A stretch of 64,000 nucleotides of DNA from Acidimicrobiia bacterium (GTDB lineage: Bacteria; Actinomycetota; Acidimicrobiia; IMCC26256; JAOSJL01), in contig JAOSJL010000001.1 in assembly GCA_027494115.1 (NCBI GenBank), positions 1,451,926-1,515,925 of the forward strand, given 5' to 3'. The notes under the pieces were generated by a model that was not told the DNA's origin, did not search any database, and saw only the letters and a list, made by a program, of their open reading frames with translations. The translations under genes were made by a program, and so were the position numbers. Positions 46,303-54,577 of the stretch are shown here, in pieces (positions within the stretch are counted from its first letter, which is position 1; every line of letters begins with the position of its first letter).

Positions 46303-47396
46303 TCAGCGGCCGCGCACGTCGATCTCGGTCGCCTTGATCGCGATCCAGAACCGACGCCCGGGCGAGATCCCGAGGTCGTCGACGGCTGAGGGCGTGACTT
46401 CGGCGATGAGGGGCACGGGGCCGCGCAGGCGGACACGGGCTCGGCGTTCCTCGACATCGAGGCCCTCGACGACCGTCTCGAGGACGTTGCGGGGAGTACC
46501 TGTGGGCCGCTCCTCGAAGAGCCCGACCGCTCGCGGATTCACGATCGCCGTCACGGGGCCCGTGGCTGCGGAGGCGGTGTACAGCTCGAACCCGTTGGAA
46601 AGCGTGACCGTTCCGTTGCGTGCGGTGCCCTGGAAGACGTTGACGCCGACGAGAGCAGCGGCATACGACGACCGGGGTCGGCGGGCAATCTCGTCGGGAC
46701 GACCGTCGTGCACGATGCCACCGGCCTCCAGAACGACGGTCCGGCTTCCCAGAGCGAGCGCCTCGGCGGTGTCGTGCGTCACGACCACCACGGTCGGGGA
46801 CTGTCCGGAGGTCGGTCCGGAGGTCGGTCCGGTTTCGGGGGTCGATGTGTCGAGGCGCGCCGCATCCATTGCCGTGAGGGTTCGTCGAGGGCGCTGAACG
46901 GTTCGTCGAGGAGGAGTAGTGCGGGTGCCGGGGCCAGCGCTCGTGCCAGCGCAACCCGTTGGGACTCGCCCGCCGAGAGCGCCGCGGGGGAGCGCTGCGC
47001 GAGGTGCGCGGCACCGAGGTGCGTGAGCCAGTCTCTCGCCGTCTGTCGGGCAGCGGCTTTGCGAACACCGCGCGCACGCAATCCGAACGCGACGTTGTCG
47101 AGCACATCGAGCGAGGCGAAGAGCCGTCTGTCGTCGAACACGAAACCGATCGGCCGATCTTCCGGTCCCGCCCAGACGCCATCGGCCACCCCGTCGACGA
47201 CACTCCCGTCGATGGTCGTTGTTCCGTCCGTCAGAGGTGTGAGCCCCGCCAACACGCGCAGCAGTGTGGTCTTTCCGGAACCGTTGGGCCCGACGACACT
47301 CACGAGCTCTCCCGCCTCGATCGAGAGCTCAGCATCGAGTGTGAAGCCATCCCGTTCCACACGGCCCTGGACCGTGGCACCCGCCGGCGCGGTCAT
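46303..47396 (-). CDS. modC: Molybdate ABC transporter ATPase (one frameshift)
   Basis: 364 aa from ATG 47396 after adding one base near 46867, which joins 'LLLLDEPFSALDEPSRQ' to 'MDAARLDTSTP' and 'VVVVTHDTAEALALG'. Walker A 'SVVGPNGSGKTTLLRVLAG', signature 'LSAGESQRVALARAL', Walker B 'LLLLDEPFSALD', H-loop 'VVTHDT'. The C-terminal TOBE/Mop-like molybdate domain ends 'FWIAIKATEIDV'. Between D-loop and H-loop there is an unusual low-complexity insert 'PETGPTSGPTSGQSP', encoded by the 12-bp tandem repeat. ATGA overlap with modB. Confidence 0.85.
46803..46838. repeat. 12-bp tandem repeat inside modC
   Basis: gtccggaggtcg occurs twice (46803-46814, 46815-46826), followed by a degenerate third copy. 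It encodes the TSGP-TSGQ insert of ModC and keeps the reading frame. Confidence 0.75.
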
Positions 47397-48206
47397 CGAG
47401 CCAACCACCGGCCGCGCAGTCCGACGAGCACGCCGACCGAGACCGCGAGCATGAGGACCGCAAGCGAGACGGCCCCGTCGAATGACGTCTGAAGCTCGTT
47501 GAACAGCGCGAGGGGGAAGCGTACGGGTCTCGCCCGGCAGGCTCCCGGCGAACGTGATCGTTGCCCCGAACTCGCCGAGTGCCCGCGCCCACGCCAGGGC
47601 CGTGCCGGCGAGGATGGCGGGGGCGACCGCGGGAAGCGTGACACGGCGCAGAACGGTCCAGGAGCCCGCGCCGAGCGTGGCGGCCGCCTCCTCGGGACGC
47701 CGGTCCATCGTTCGCAGCGCCGCCCCGACGGTGACGACGACGAATGGGAGTGCCACGAAGGTCTGGGCGACCACGACCCCGGCTGTCGTGAAGGGCAGGC
47801 GCAGCCCGACGGAGTCCTCGAGGAAGCCGCCGACCAGACCCTCCCGCCCGAACGCCAGCAGCAGGGCGACGCCACCGACGACCGGAGGCAGCACCATCGG
47901 GAGGAGAACCAGGGCGTGCAGTGTGGACCGTCCCCGGAACACGCCACGTGTGAGTAGAACGGCGAGCGGGACTCCGAAGACCGTCGCCGCGATCGCCGCC
48001 GACACCGAGGTCACGAGAGAGAGGCGCAGGGCTTCCAGAGCGGCAGGGGAGGTGAGGTCGGAGATCAACTCGGACCAGGGCGCGCGGGCGAGCAGAGCCA
48101 CGACCGGGAGAGCGAGGAAGGCCAGCGCAGCGGCGGCCAGCGGCAGCAGTGCGACGGCCGGTCGACCGGACCCGGCACGCCGTGCGGAAGCTTGCGGGGC
48201 ACTCAC
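47393..48206 (-). CDS. modB: Molybdate ABC transporter permease (one frameshift)
   Basis: 270 aa from GTG 48206 after removing one base from the G5 run at 47512-47516; 'GSLPGETRT' then continues 'LPLALFNELQTSFDGAVSLA'. Without the correction the track shows a false 475-aa ModB-ModC fusion. About six membrane segments; the ABC-permease EAA loop 'EEAAATLGAGSWTVLRRVTLP' contacts ModC. 'ARALGEFGATITFAG' is a ModB signature. GTGA overlap with modA and ATGA overlap with modC. Confidence 0.86.
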
Positions 48207-48967
48207 GGAACCAGGAATCCCTTCTCCTCGAGAACCCGTCGACCCTCGTCGCTCATGACGAAGTCCATGAACCCATCAGCGGAGGCGGGAGCGTCCTCCA
48301 AGACGGCGATGACGTACTCGGCGGAGACGTTCAGTGCGTCGGGAATCGTCACGCTCTCCACGGATCCGTCGCCCGCCACGACGTCGGATTCGTACACGAT
48401 TCCGGCGTCCGCTTCGCCGAGACCGACCTTGGTCACGACACCGCGCACGCTTCCTTCGAGTGTGGCGGGCCGCACGGTCACTCCCGCCCGGTCGAGTGCC
48501 TGCGAGGAGTAGTTGCCGGCGGGCACCGAGGGGTCGGCGAGGGCCAGGACCACGTCGGAGCGTGCGAGATCGTCGAGCCCACGGATCTCCGCGGGGTTTC
48601 CCGCAGGAACGACGATCGTGAGCCGGTTGCGCGCGAACACCTCGGGGGCCCGGCGTACGCCACGGGTCGCGACGGCCGCGTCCATGGTGCCCCGGTCCGC
48701 GGCGGCGAACACGTCGGCGGGCGCACCGTGTTCGATCTGCGTGGCAAGGCGGGCCGAGCCGTCGAAATCCGTCGTGACGGTCGTGGCGGTGTCCGCCTCG
48801 AAGGCGCCGGCGATCTCCTCGAAGCTCTCGGTGAGCGAAGAGGCGGCGAAGACGGTGAGCGAATCCGACGAACCGTCGCCACAACCTCCGAGACCGATGA
48901 TCCCGACGGCGGCGACGGCCCCGAGGACCGCCGGTACCGCACGCACCGCCCGCACCGCGCGGCTCAT
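48203..48967 (-). CDS. modA: Molybdate-binding lipoprotein
   Basis: 254 aa. Lipoprotein signal with lipobox LGGC (Cys29). 'LTVFAASSLTESFEEIAGAF', 'TTDFDGSARLATQIEHGAPA', 'DVFAAADRGTMDAAV', 'VPAGNYSSQALDRAG' and 'VGLGEADAGIVYESDV' are the oxyanion-binding segments of ModA/WtpA periplasmic-type proteins. It captures molybdate or tungstate outside the membrane and hands it to ModB. First structural gene after the regulator, 10 nt gap. Confidence 0.9.
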   Translation of the reverse strand: MSRAVRAVRAVPAVLGAVAAVGIIGLGGCGDGSSDSLTVFAASSLTESFEEIAGAFEADTATTVTTDFDGSARLATQIEHGAPADVFAAADRGTMDAAVATRGVRRAPEVFARNRLTIVVPAGNPAEIRGLDDLARSDVVLALADPSVPAGNYSSQALDRAGVTVRPATLEGSVRGVVTKVGLGEADAGIVYESDVVAGDGSVESVTIPDALNVSAEYVIAVLEDAPASADGFMDFVMSDEGRRVLEEKGFLVP

Positions 48968-48977
48968 CGGAGCGCGC

Positions 48978-49373
48978 TCATCCGGGAACTTCGACGATGA
49001 CAGTGGTCGCCTTCACGACGGCAACGGCCAAACTCCCGGGCTCGAGCGCCAGTTCGTCGGCGGCCTCGCGCGTCATGAGTGACACGACGCGGTGCGGACC
49101 GGCCTGGATCTCGACCTGCGCCATCACGCCGTCGCGCACGACCTTGGTCACGAGTCCGGTGAAACGGTTGCGCGCGGAGGCGCCGACGATGCGTTCCGGA
49201 TCCGAGGTGTCCGCCTCCTCCACGGCGAGCGCCGCCAGGGCGGCACCGTCGACCACTCGGTGGCCGCCCGACGTGCGGCGGGAGGGCAGGCGGCCCTCGT
49301 CGGCGTGCCGGCGGACCGTGTCGGCGCTGACGCCGAGAAGCGCCGCGGCCTGTCCGATTCGATACTCGCTCAT
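48978..49373 (-). CDS. HTH-TOBE molybdate-responsive regulator/molybdopterin-binding protein
   Basis: 131 aa from ATG 49373. N-terminal BldC/MerR-type winged HTH 'YRIGQAAALLGVSADTVRRH' with 'RLPSRRTSGGHRVVDG' as the wing. Residues 65-131 are a single TOBE/Mop domain: 'RNRFTGLVTKVVRDGVMAQV', 'VSLMTREAADELALEPGSLAVAVVKATTVIVEV'. Likely an actinobacterial substitute for ModE, binding DNA and molybdate. The leaderless TATATT -10 box and a nearby agaaat/atttct pair suggest autoregulation. It heads the modABC operon. Confidence 0.85.
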   Translation of the reverse strand: MSEYRIGQAAALLGVSADTVRRHADEGRLPSRRTSGGHRVVDGAALAALAVEEADTSDPERIVGASARNRFTGLVTKVVRDGVMAQVEIQAGPHRVVSLMTREAADELALEPGSLAVAVVKATTVIVEVPG

Positions 49374-49379
49374 GCAAGA

Positions 49380-49385
49380 AATATA
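49380..49385 (-). promoter_or_regulatory. Leaderless -10 box TATATT of the mod operon
   Basis: TATATT (minus) lies 6 nt before ATG 49373. The surrounding 50 nt are clearly AT-richer than the rest of the window. AGAAAT and ATTTCT flank it about 27 nt apart, a candidate operator. Confidence 0.5.
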
Positions 49386-49457
49386 GGCGAAAGAACTCGG
49401 ATTTCGTCCATTTCTTGTTCCACAGAGCGGGACATCGTCTCGGGGCGCTAGTCTCGG

Positions 49458-49473
49458 GTTACTGAGTAGTAAC
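49458..49473. promoter_or_regulatory. Palindromic operator-like site GTTACT-GAGT-AGTAAC
   Basis: A perfect 6-bp inverted repeat with a 4-nt spacer lies 93 nt before the acyl-CoA dehydrogenase start and 85 nt before the mod regulator start. Size and symmetry fit a TetR-type dimer. Lipid regulators such as FadR/KstR-like proteins often sit upstream of acyl-CoA dehydrogenase genes. Confidence 0.5.
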
Positions 49474-49565
49474 AAGGTCCGGCAGCACGCCGCGCGTCCG
49501 AGCGCCGACGGCGGTTTCCGGGCACAAGAGGCCCGGTGGCGATCACCGGCGACGAGGAGGCAGAA

Positions 49566-50774
49566 ATGTCGGAGTTCTCACTCGATCTCAACGAGGACCA
49601 GCTCCAGATCCAGAAGTGGGTGCACGACTTCGCGGAAGACGTCGTGCGACCCGTGGCCCCCGAGTACGACCAGAGCGAGGAGACGCCGTGGCCGGTCATC
49701 GAGGAGGCCGCCAAGATCGGCCTCTACTCGTACGAGGCGGTCGCGCAGTTCTTCAGCGATCCCACCGGCCTCACCTTCCCTGTCGTCAGCGAGGAGCTGT
49801 GTTGGGGTGACGCGGGAATCGCACTCGCCATCTTCGGTACCACACTCGGCGTCTCGGGGATCGTCGGCAACGGCACTCCCGAACAGATCGAGGAGTGGGT
49901 TCCGCAGTGTTTCGGCACGCCCGATGACATCAAGCTGGCCGCCTTCGCGGTGACCGAACCGGGTGCCGGTTCGGACGTGTCGAGTCTCCGCACGAAGGCC
50001 AAGAAGGACGGCGACGACTGGGTGCTGAACGGTGAAAAGACCTTCATCACCAACGGCGGAATCGCCGACGTGCACGTCGTGGTGGCCAGCGTCGATCCGG
50101 AGCTCGGTTCACGGGGCCACGCCTCCTTCGTGATCGGCCCCGACACGCCGGGGCTCACCGCCGGTAAGAAGGAGAAGAAGATGGGCATCCGCGCGTCGCA
50201 CACCGGCGGGGTGCTGCTCGACGACGTGCGCGTGCCGAGCGCGAATCTGCTGGGTGGCGAGGAGAAGCTCGAGGCCCGACTGGCTCGCGCTCGCGAAGGA
50301 AAGAGCAGCAAGACCCAGGCTGCGATGAGCACCTTCGAGGCGAGCCGCCCGCTCGTCGGTGCCCAGGCGCTCGGGATCGCCCGTGCGGCGTACGAGTACT
50401 CGCTCGACTACGCCAAGGAGCGCGAGCAGTTCGGTCGCAAGATCATCGAGAACCAGGCGATCGCGTTCAAGCTCGCCGACATGAAGATGGAGATCGACGC
50501 CGCTCGCCTCCTCGTGTGGCGTGCCTGCTGGATGGGGGCCAACGGCAAGCCGTTCGAGAACGGTGAAGGTTCCATGTCGAAGCTCAAGGCGGGAGAGGTG
50601 GCTGTGTGGGCCACCGAACAGGCGATCCAGATCCTCGGTGGCTACGGCTACATCCGAGAGTTCCCGGTCGAGCAGTGGCACCGGGACTCGAAGATCTACA
50701 CGCTCTTCGAGGGGACCTCGGAGATCCAGCGCCTCGTTGTCGCCCGGGCTATCTCGGGAGTACACATCAAGTAG
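49566..50774 (+). CDS. Acyl-CoA dehydrogenase
   Basis: 402 aa from ATG 49566, with GAGGAGG 5 nt upstream. FAD motifs 'FAVTEPGAGSDVSSLRTKAKK' and 'GEKTFITNGGIADVHVVVAS'; the C-terminal helical domain has 'QAIQILGGYGYIREFPVEQWHRDSKIYTLFEGTSEIQ' with the catalytic Glu at about 382. Close to short/medium-chain acyl-CoA dehydrogenases and to glutaryl- or isobutyryl-type enzymes; chain length not deducible. It introduces the alpha-beta double bond, giving electrons to ETF. A lysine-rich insert 'GKKEKKMGIRASHTGGVLL' is normal for the family. Confidence 0.92.
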   Translation: MSEFSLDLNEDQLQIQKWVHDFAEDVVRPVAPEYDQSEETPWPVIEEAAKIGLYSYEAVAQFFSDPTGLTFPVVSEELCWGDAGIALAIFGTTLGVSGIVGNGTPEQIEEWVPQCFGTPDDIKLAAFAVTEPGAGSDVSSLRTKAKKDGDDWVLNGEKTFITNGGIADVHVVVASVDPELGSRGHASFVIGPDTPGLTAGKKEKKMGIRASHTGGVLLDDVRVPSANLLGGEEKLEARLARAREGKSSKTQAAMSTFEASRPLVGAQALGIARAAYEYSLDYAKEREQFGRKIIENQAIAFKLADMKMEIDAARLLVWRACWMGANGKPFENGEGSMSKLKAGEVAVWATEQAIQILGGYGYIREFPVEQWHRDSKIYTLFEGTSEIQRLVVARAISGVHIK

Positions 50775-50817
50775 TTCCCGGCATTGCGCGCCGGCGGGAT
50801 CTGGAAAACTGACTCGC

Positions 50818-51335
50818 GTGCACGAGACACCAGAGGACCTGGCTGCTCTGCAGCGCCTCCTCGACGAGAGTGCGGCATCCGCGGGGAACACCTCCGCAGC
50901 GTCTGCACGCCCGAGCGCGCCCTGAGTGCGCCCGAGCTGTGCGACCTGTTGACCGGTGTCAATGTGCTGGCGCTGGCGACGGTCAGCGTTGCGTGCGAGC
51001 CACGTGTCGCGCCCGTCGACGGGTTGTTCTACCGCGGAGCCTTCTGGTTCGGTTCGTCTCCCGACTCGGTGCGCTTCCGCCACCTCCGCGCACGGCCTGC
51101 GGTCAGCGCATCACACACGCAGGGTGAGGAACTGGCGGTGAGCATCCACGGGCGTGCCGCCGAGGTCGACATCAACGCGCCCGGGAACGCCGGGTTTCTC
51201 GAGTACCTCCGCGCGGTCTACTCGAACTGGGACGACTGGGCGCCGGGGTCCGCCTATGCGAGGATCGACGCCACGCGGATGTTCGTCTTCGCGTTGCGCG
51301 ACTCGCTCGGCCTGGAACCGATCGCGAACGCCTGA
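50818..51335 (+). CDS. PNPOx-like FMN/F420-binding protein (one frameshift)
   Basis: 172 aa from GTG 50818 after adding one base to the G4 run at 50883-50886. The start 'HETPEDLAALQRLLDESAAS' then connects to 'HLRSVCTPERALSAPELCDL'. Split-barrel core: 'VNVLALATVSVACEPRVAPV', 'DGLFYRGAFWFGSSPDSVRF', 'RARPAVSASHTQGEELAVSI'. Pyridoxamine-5'-phosphate-oxidase-like split barrels bind FMN or, in actinobacteria, F420, and reduce diverse small molecules. Whole-length pattern matches actinobacterial proteins annotated that way. It follows the acyl-CoA dehydrogenase by 43 nt. Confidence 0.78.
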
Positions 51336-51346
51336 TCTTCGCCGCC

Positions 51347-51352
51347 TAGGCT
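51347..51352 (+). promoter_or_regulatory. -10 box TAGGCT before a 27-codon ORF and tetR gene
   Basis: TAGGCT is 8 nt before GTG 51361, which opens a 27-codon frame ending at 51444, overlapping the TetR start (51435). It may be a leaderless leader peptide, or simply the tetR promoter. Confidence 0.4.
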
Positions 51353-51434
51353 CGTCCGCCGTGAGCGGTTGGGAGTTCTACGTCCAGGCTTTCGTGCCGG
51401 CCTTGGCATCAAGAGGTTCTTCGAGATCTGAATC

Positions 51435-52067
51435 ATGCGACTAGCCGCCAGCGACAGGCGCCATCAGCTCCTGGGTGTTGCGCGCGACGTCTTCGCCGCC
51501 AGGGGCTTCCATGCCACCTCCATGGACGACGTGGCCGTGGCGGCCGGTGTCACCAAACCGGTGCTGTACCAGCACTTCTTGTCGAAGCGCGCGCTCTACG
51601 CCGAGTTGCTCGAAGTTGTCGGGGAGGAGCTGCTCGGTGCCATCGAGGCCGCGGCCGGCAGCGTGTCCACGGGGCGCGCCCGGGTGGAACAGGGATTCGA
51701 GGCGTACTTCCGCTACGTGTCGGAGAACCGGTCGTCGTTCCGGCTGCTCTTCGGTGCGTCGGTTCGCAACGACGACGAGTTCGCGCGTGTCGCCGAGCGC
51801 GTCATCGACGAGATCGCTGAGGCGATCTCGGGCTTCATCGAGATCGACGCCACCGCGGAGCACCGCCGCGTGTTGGCGCACGCGCTGGTCGGCGTGTCGG
51901 AGGCGACGAGCCGTCGGGCGCTGTCGGATGACGACGCCGAGCACGATCCGCAGCGCCTCGCCGGGTGGCTGTCGGAGATGGCGTGGTTCGGTCTTCGCGG
52001 TGTTCGTTCCGACGACACCGTCCCCGGCGCCGTCGGTGCTCGACGCGACGAGGGCTCTAGCGACTGA
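51435..52067 (+). CDS. TetR-family transcriptional regulator
   Basis: 210 aa. N-terminal HTH 'VARDVFAARGFHATSMDDVAVAAGVTKPVLYQHFLSKRALYAELL' (about 15-60) is classical TetR. The ligand domain ('AYFRYVSENRSSFRLLFGAS', 'LVGVSEATSRRAL') resembles actinobacterial lipid-responsive members. It could be the protein that reads the GTTACT-GAGT-AGTAAC site 2 kb upstream or controls the neighbouring reductases (inference). Converges on, and overlaps by 11 nt, the aldo-keto reductase gene. Confidence 0.87.
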   Translation: MRLAASDRRHQLLGVARDVFAARGFHATSMDDVAVAAGVTKPVLYQHFLSKRALYAELLEVVGEELLGAIEAAAGSVSTGRARVEQGFEAYFRYVSENRSSFRLLFGASVRNDDEFARVAERVIDEIAEAISGFIEIDATAEHRRVLAHALVGVSEATSRRALSDDDAEHDPQRLAGWLSEMAWFGLRGVRSDDTVPGAVGARRDEGSSD

Positions 52068-53064
52068 CCTTCATCGGCATCTCGAAACGGTCCTCGTGAT
52101 CGAAGTTGCGCGACCAGAGACCGTCGAGCTCCGCCTTCTCGTCGGCCGAGAGAGGGAAGTCCGGCGCAGCGGCGAACTCCTTGACCTCTCCCGCGTCGAT
52201 CACGGTGGGCAGTACCGTGGCGAACGCCGGGTTGGCGAGGATTCCCGCGATGGCGGCCTGACCGATCGTGCGACCCGTCTCCGGAGCCCACAGGAACGAC
52301 AGGGTCTCGGCCTTCTCGAAGTTGTCGAGCATGTTGTCGCGGTTGCGGTGCGCCCGGTGATCGCCTTTCGGAAAGCGCGTATCGGGCGTGACCTTCCCGG
52401 ACAGCGTGTCCGATGCGTGGGGGACACGCGAGATCATGCTGCACCCACCATCGGCCACAACCGGCTCGGCCGCGAACGTCAGGCCCGGCTCCTGTTCGAG
52501 CACGTTGAAGACCGTCTGCAGTGTCGCGACGGGTCGCTCCCGGAGCGCGTAGAGGCCGTCCTCGACCCAGCCGATCGCCGGCCCGAGCGCCACGCCGATT
52601 TCGAGGATCTTTCCCTCGGAACGGAATGTCTCCAACTCCGCCCACAGATCATCGGACTCGAGGGCGTCGAGGCGCGCGTTGTGGAGCTGATAGAGGTCGA
52701 TGTAGTCGGTGCCGAGCCGTCGGAGTGATCCTTCGAGCTGTTCGCGCACGCCGCGCGGGCTCCAGTCCTGCGGGCGTTCGCGCTGACCGCCTGGTCGCTC
52801 TGCGGCGATGTCGTAGCCGCACTTCGTCGTGAGAACGATCTCGTCGCGCTCGGAGGCGAGTACGTCGGCCAGCAGTGTCTCGCCGACGCCGCCGTCGCCG
52901 TAGACGGGCGCTGTGTCGATGAAGTTGATGCCCGCGCCGAGCGCGGCGTGGAGCAGACCCTGCTCGTCGTCGACGGTGCCCCACCAGTCGCTGGCCAACG
53001 TCCAGGTGCCGAAGCCGACCTCTGACACCTCGAGTTGCGTGTCGCCGAGCCTGCGGTACCGCAT
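52057..53064 (-). CDS. Aldo-keto reductase
   Basis: 335 aa from ATG 53064; the 25-codon extension in the track runs into the upstream gene region. (beta/alpha)8 barrel motifs: 'MRYRRLGDTQLEVSEVGFGT' start, 'GINFIDTAPVYGDGGVGETL' (Asp and Tyr of the tetrad), 'EIVLTTKCGYDIA' (Lys), 'DYIDLYQLHN' (His). The C-terminal part has 'AIAGILANPAFATVLPTVID'. NADPH-dependent reductase of aldehydes or ketones; substrate unknown. Same strand as the ADH gene, 40 nt downstream of it, so probably co-transcribed. Confidence 0.87.
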   Translation of the reverse strand: MRYRRLGDTQLEVSEVGFGTWTLASDWWGTVDDEQGLLHAALGAGINFIDTAPVYGDGGVGETLLADVLASERDEIVLTTKCGYDIAAERPGGQRERPQDWSPRGVREQLEGSLRRLGTDYIDLYQLHNARLDALESDDLWAELETFRSEGKILEIGVALGPAIGWVEDGLYALRERPVATLQTVFNVLEQEPGLTFAAEPVVADGGCSMISRVPHASDTLSGKVTPDTRFPKGDHRAHRNRDNMLDNFEKAETLSFLWAPETGRTIGQAAIAGILANPAFATVLPTVIDAGEVKEFAAAPDFPLSADEKAELDGLWSRNFDHEDRFEMPMKVSR

Positions 53065-53104
53065 GTGGATTTTCCTTGTCGACGGGAGATGTGCCGGGAA
53101 GGGA

Positions 53105-54211
53105 CTAGTCGAACGTGATGACCGAACGCGCCACTGCACCGTTCTCGATCGCGGTGAACGCTTCGTTGACCTCGTCGAGTGTGATCTTGGCTGAGACGAG
53201 CTCGTCGAGCTTGAGCTTCCCGTCCTTGTAGAGCGCGGCGAGCATCGGGACGTCGTGGTGCGTGTTGGAGGAGCCGTACCAGCAGCCGCGCACCTGCTTC
53301 TCGCCGACCAGGAACTCCATCGACGGATTGACCTCGATGGTGGCCTCCATATCCGGAACTCCGACGAGCACGGCTTGACCGCCGCGTCGCGTCATGGCGA
53401 GTGTCTGCTCGATCGTGGCCTCGAGCCCGATCACCTCGAAGGCCACGTCTGCGCCGCGACCGCCTGTGAGCTCCATCACCCGCTGGGTGGCGTCGACCTC
53501 GGTGGGGTTGACGATGTCGGTCGCGCCGAACTGTTGGGCGAGATCCAGCTTCGAGTCGAGCATGTCGACGGCGATCACGCGTCCGGCGCCGGCGTGGTTG
53601 GCCCCCTGGATCACGTTGAGGCCCACGCCACCGCAACCCAGAACCACCACGTTGTCTCCCTGGGCGATGTCGGCGGTGTTCACGGCGGCGCCGAATCCGG
53701 TGAGGACGCCGCAGCCGATGAGTGCCGCGGAGGAGAAGGGGATCTCCTGGTCGATCTTGACGGCGCCGATGGCGGGAACGATCGTCTCCTCGGAGAAGAG
53801 GCCGGCCGCCGCCATCTGAAGGAGTGGTTCGCCACCTCTGCTGAACCGGGCGGTCCCGTCGAGCAGGCCGCCGGTCATGAGCGCTTCGAATCCCACTTCG
53901 CAGAGCTCGGGTTCACTGCGCGAGCAGAAGAAGCATTCGCCGCACTGAGGCACCCACGAGACGACGACGTGATCGCCGACCTCGAGGCCCTGAACCCCGT
54001 CGCCGATCTGTTCGACGACACCGGCTCCCTCGTGTCCGAGCACAGCGGGAATCGGTTGGAGCAGAGTGCCGTTCTGCACGGACAGGTCCGAGTGGCACAC
54101 GCCCGCCGCCCGGGTACGAATTCGCACCTCGCCGGCTTTCGGGTCGGCGAGATCGACGTCCTGGACCGATATGGGAGAACCGACAGCTTCGCAGACGGCG
54201 GCCTTGGGCAT
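53105..54211 (-). CDS. Zinc-dependent alcohol dehydrogenase (class III / NDMA-type MDR)
   Basis: 368 aa. Catalytic zinc ligands Cys39 in 'GVCHSDL', His-Glu in 'LGHEGAGVV' and a Cys near 173 ('IGCGVLTGFGA'); structural zinc 'CGECFFCSRSEPELC' (91-105). NAD fold 'VVVLGCGGVGLNVIQGANHAGAG' and 'VIAVDML'. The class III-like layout with 'STAALIGCGVLTGFGAA' type core is common in actinobacterial NDMA- or mycothiol-dependent ADHs. Oxidises an alcohol or aldehyde adduct. Operon with the aldo-keto reductase. Confidence 0.88.
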   Translation of the reverse strand: MPKAAVCEAVGSPISVQDVDLADPKAGEVRIRTRAAGVCHSDLSVQNGTLLQPIPAVLGHEGAGVVEQIGDGVQGLEVGDHVVVSWVPQCGECFFCSRSEPELCEVGFEALMTGGLLDGTARFSRGGEPLLQMAAAGLFSEETIVPAIGAVKIDQEIPFSSAALIGCGVLTGFGAAVNTADIAQGDNVVVLGCGGVGLNVIQGANHAGAGRVIAVDMLDSKLDLAQQFGATDIVNPTEVDATQRVMELTGGRGADVAFEVIGLEATIEQTLAMTRRGGQAVLVGVPDMEATIEVNPSMEFLVGEKQVRGCWYGSSNTHHDVPMLAALYKDGKLKLDELVSAKITLDEVNEAFTAIENGAVARSVITFD

Positions 54212-54280
54212 GTGACGCTCCTGTGTGTCGAGGTGCCCGCAATCTACCGGGCACCTCGTCGCGCCGAGAAGCCGGGCCGC

Positions 54281-54577
54281 TCAGTGTGGGCGGCGGGCGT
54301 TGCGCTCGTCTCGCTCGGCGGCCCGCAGTCCGTATCCCATCACGATCGGTGCCGGAAGGATGATCACAGCGGCGATGAGAGCAACGACCACCGTGGTGAC
54401 CGCCCACGACGGGAAGTCGAAGGCGAACGCGGCCACGAAAGCGACGATCGCCACGAGCATGGCCGCGTAGCCGACTCGCTTCGCGAACGTGACCCACCGG
54501 CTGATGCGTGCCCGGCGGGCGACCATCGGATCCGGATCGTCCCGGTCGGGCTCTCTGTGGTTCACCACGTGCTCCAT
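54281..54577 (-). CDS. Small conserved membrane protein (two spans)
   Basis: 98 aa from ATG 54577, with GAAGGGGCAGG just upstream. Basic N terminus 'MVARRARISRWVTFAKRVGY', two membrane spans 'AAMLVAIVAFVAAFAFDF' and 'AVTTVVVALIAAVIILPAPIV', then 'GYGLRAAERDERNARRPH'. Such small membrane proteins are common in actinobacteria; the role is unknown. It overlaps the end of the glycosyltransferase by 16 nt, so translation is probably coupled. Confidence 0.75.
   Translation of the reverse strand: MEHVVNHREPDRDDPDPMVARRARISRWVTFAKRVGYAAMLVAIVAFVAAFAFDFPSWAVTTVVVALIAAVIILPAPIVMGYGLRAAERDERNARRPH

Noticed and set aside
45506-47203. 565-aa ORF seeming to fuse an arginine-rich region to PPK2
   Set aside because: The upstream half is a shadow of modC. 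PPK2 homology begins exactly at ATG 46273, which has its own -10 box.
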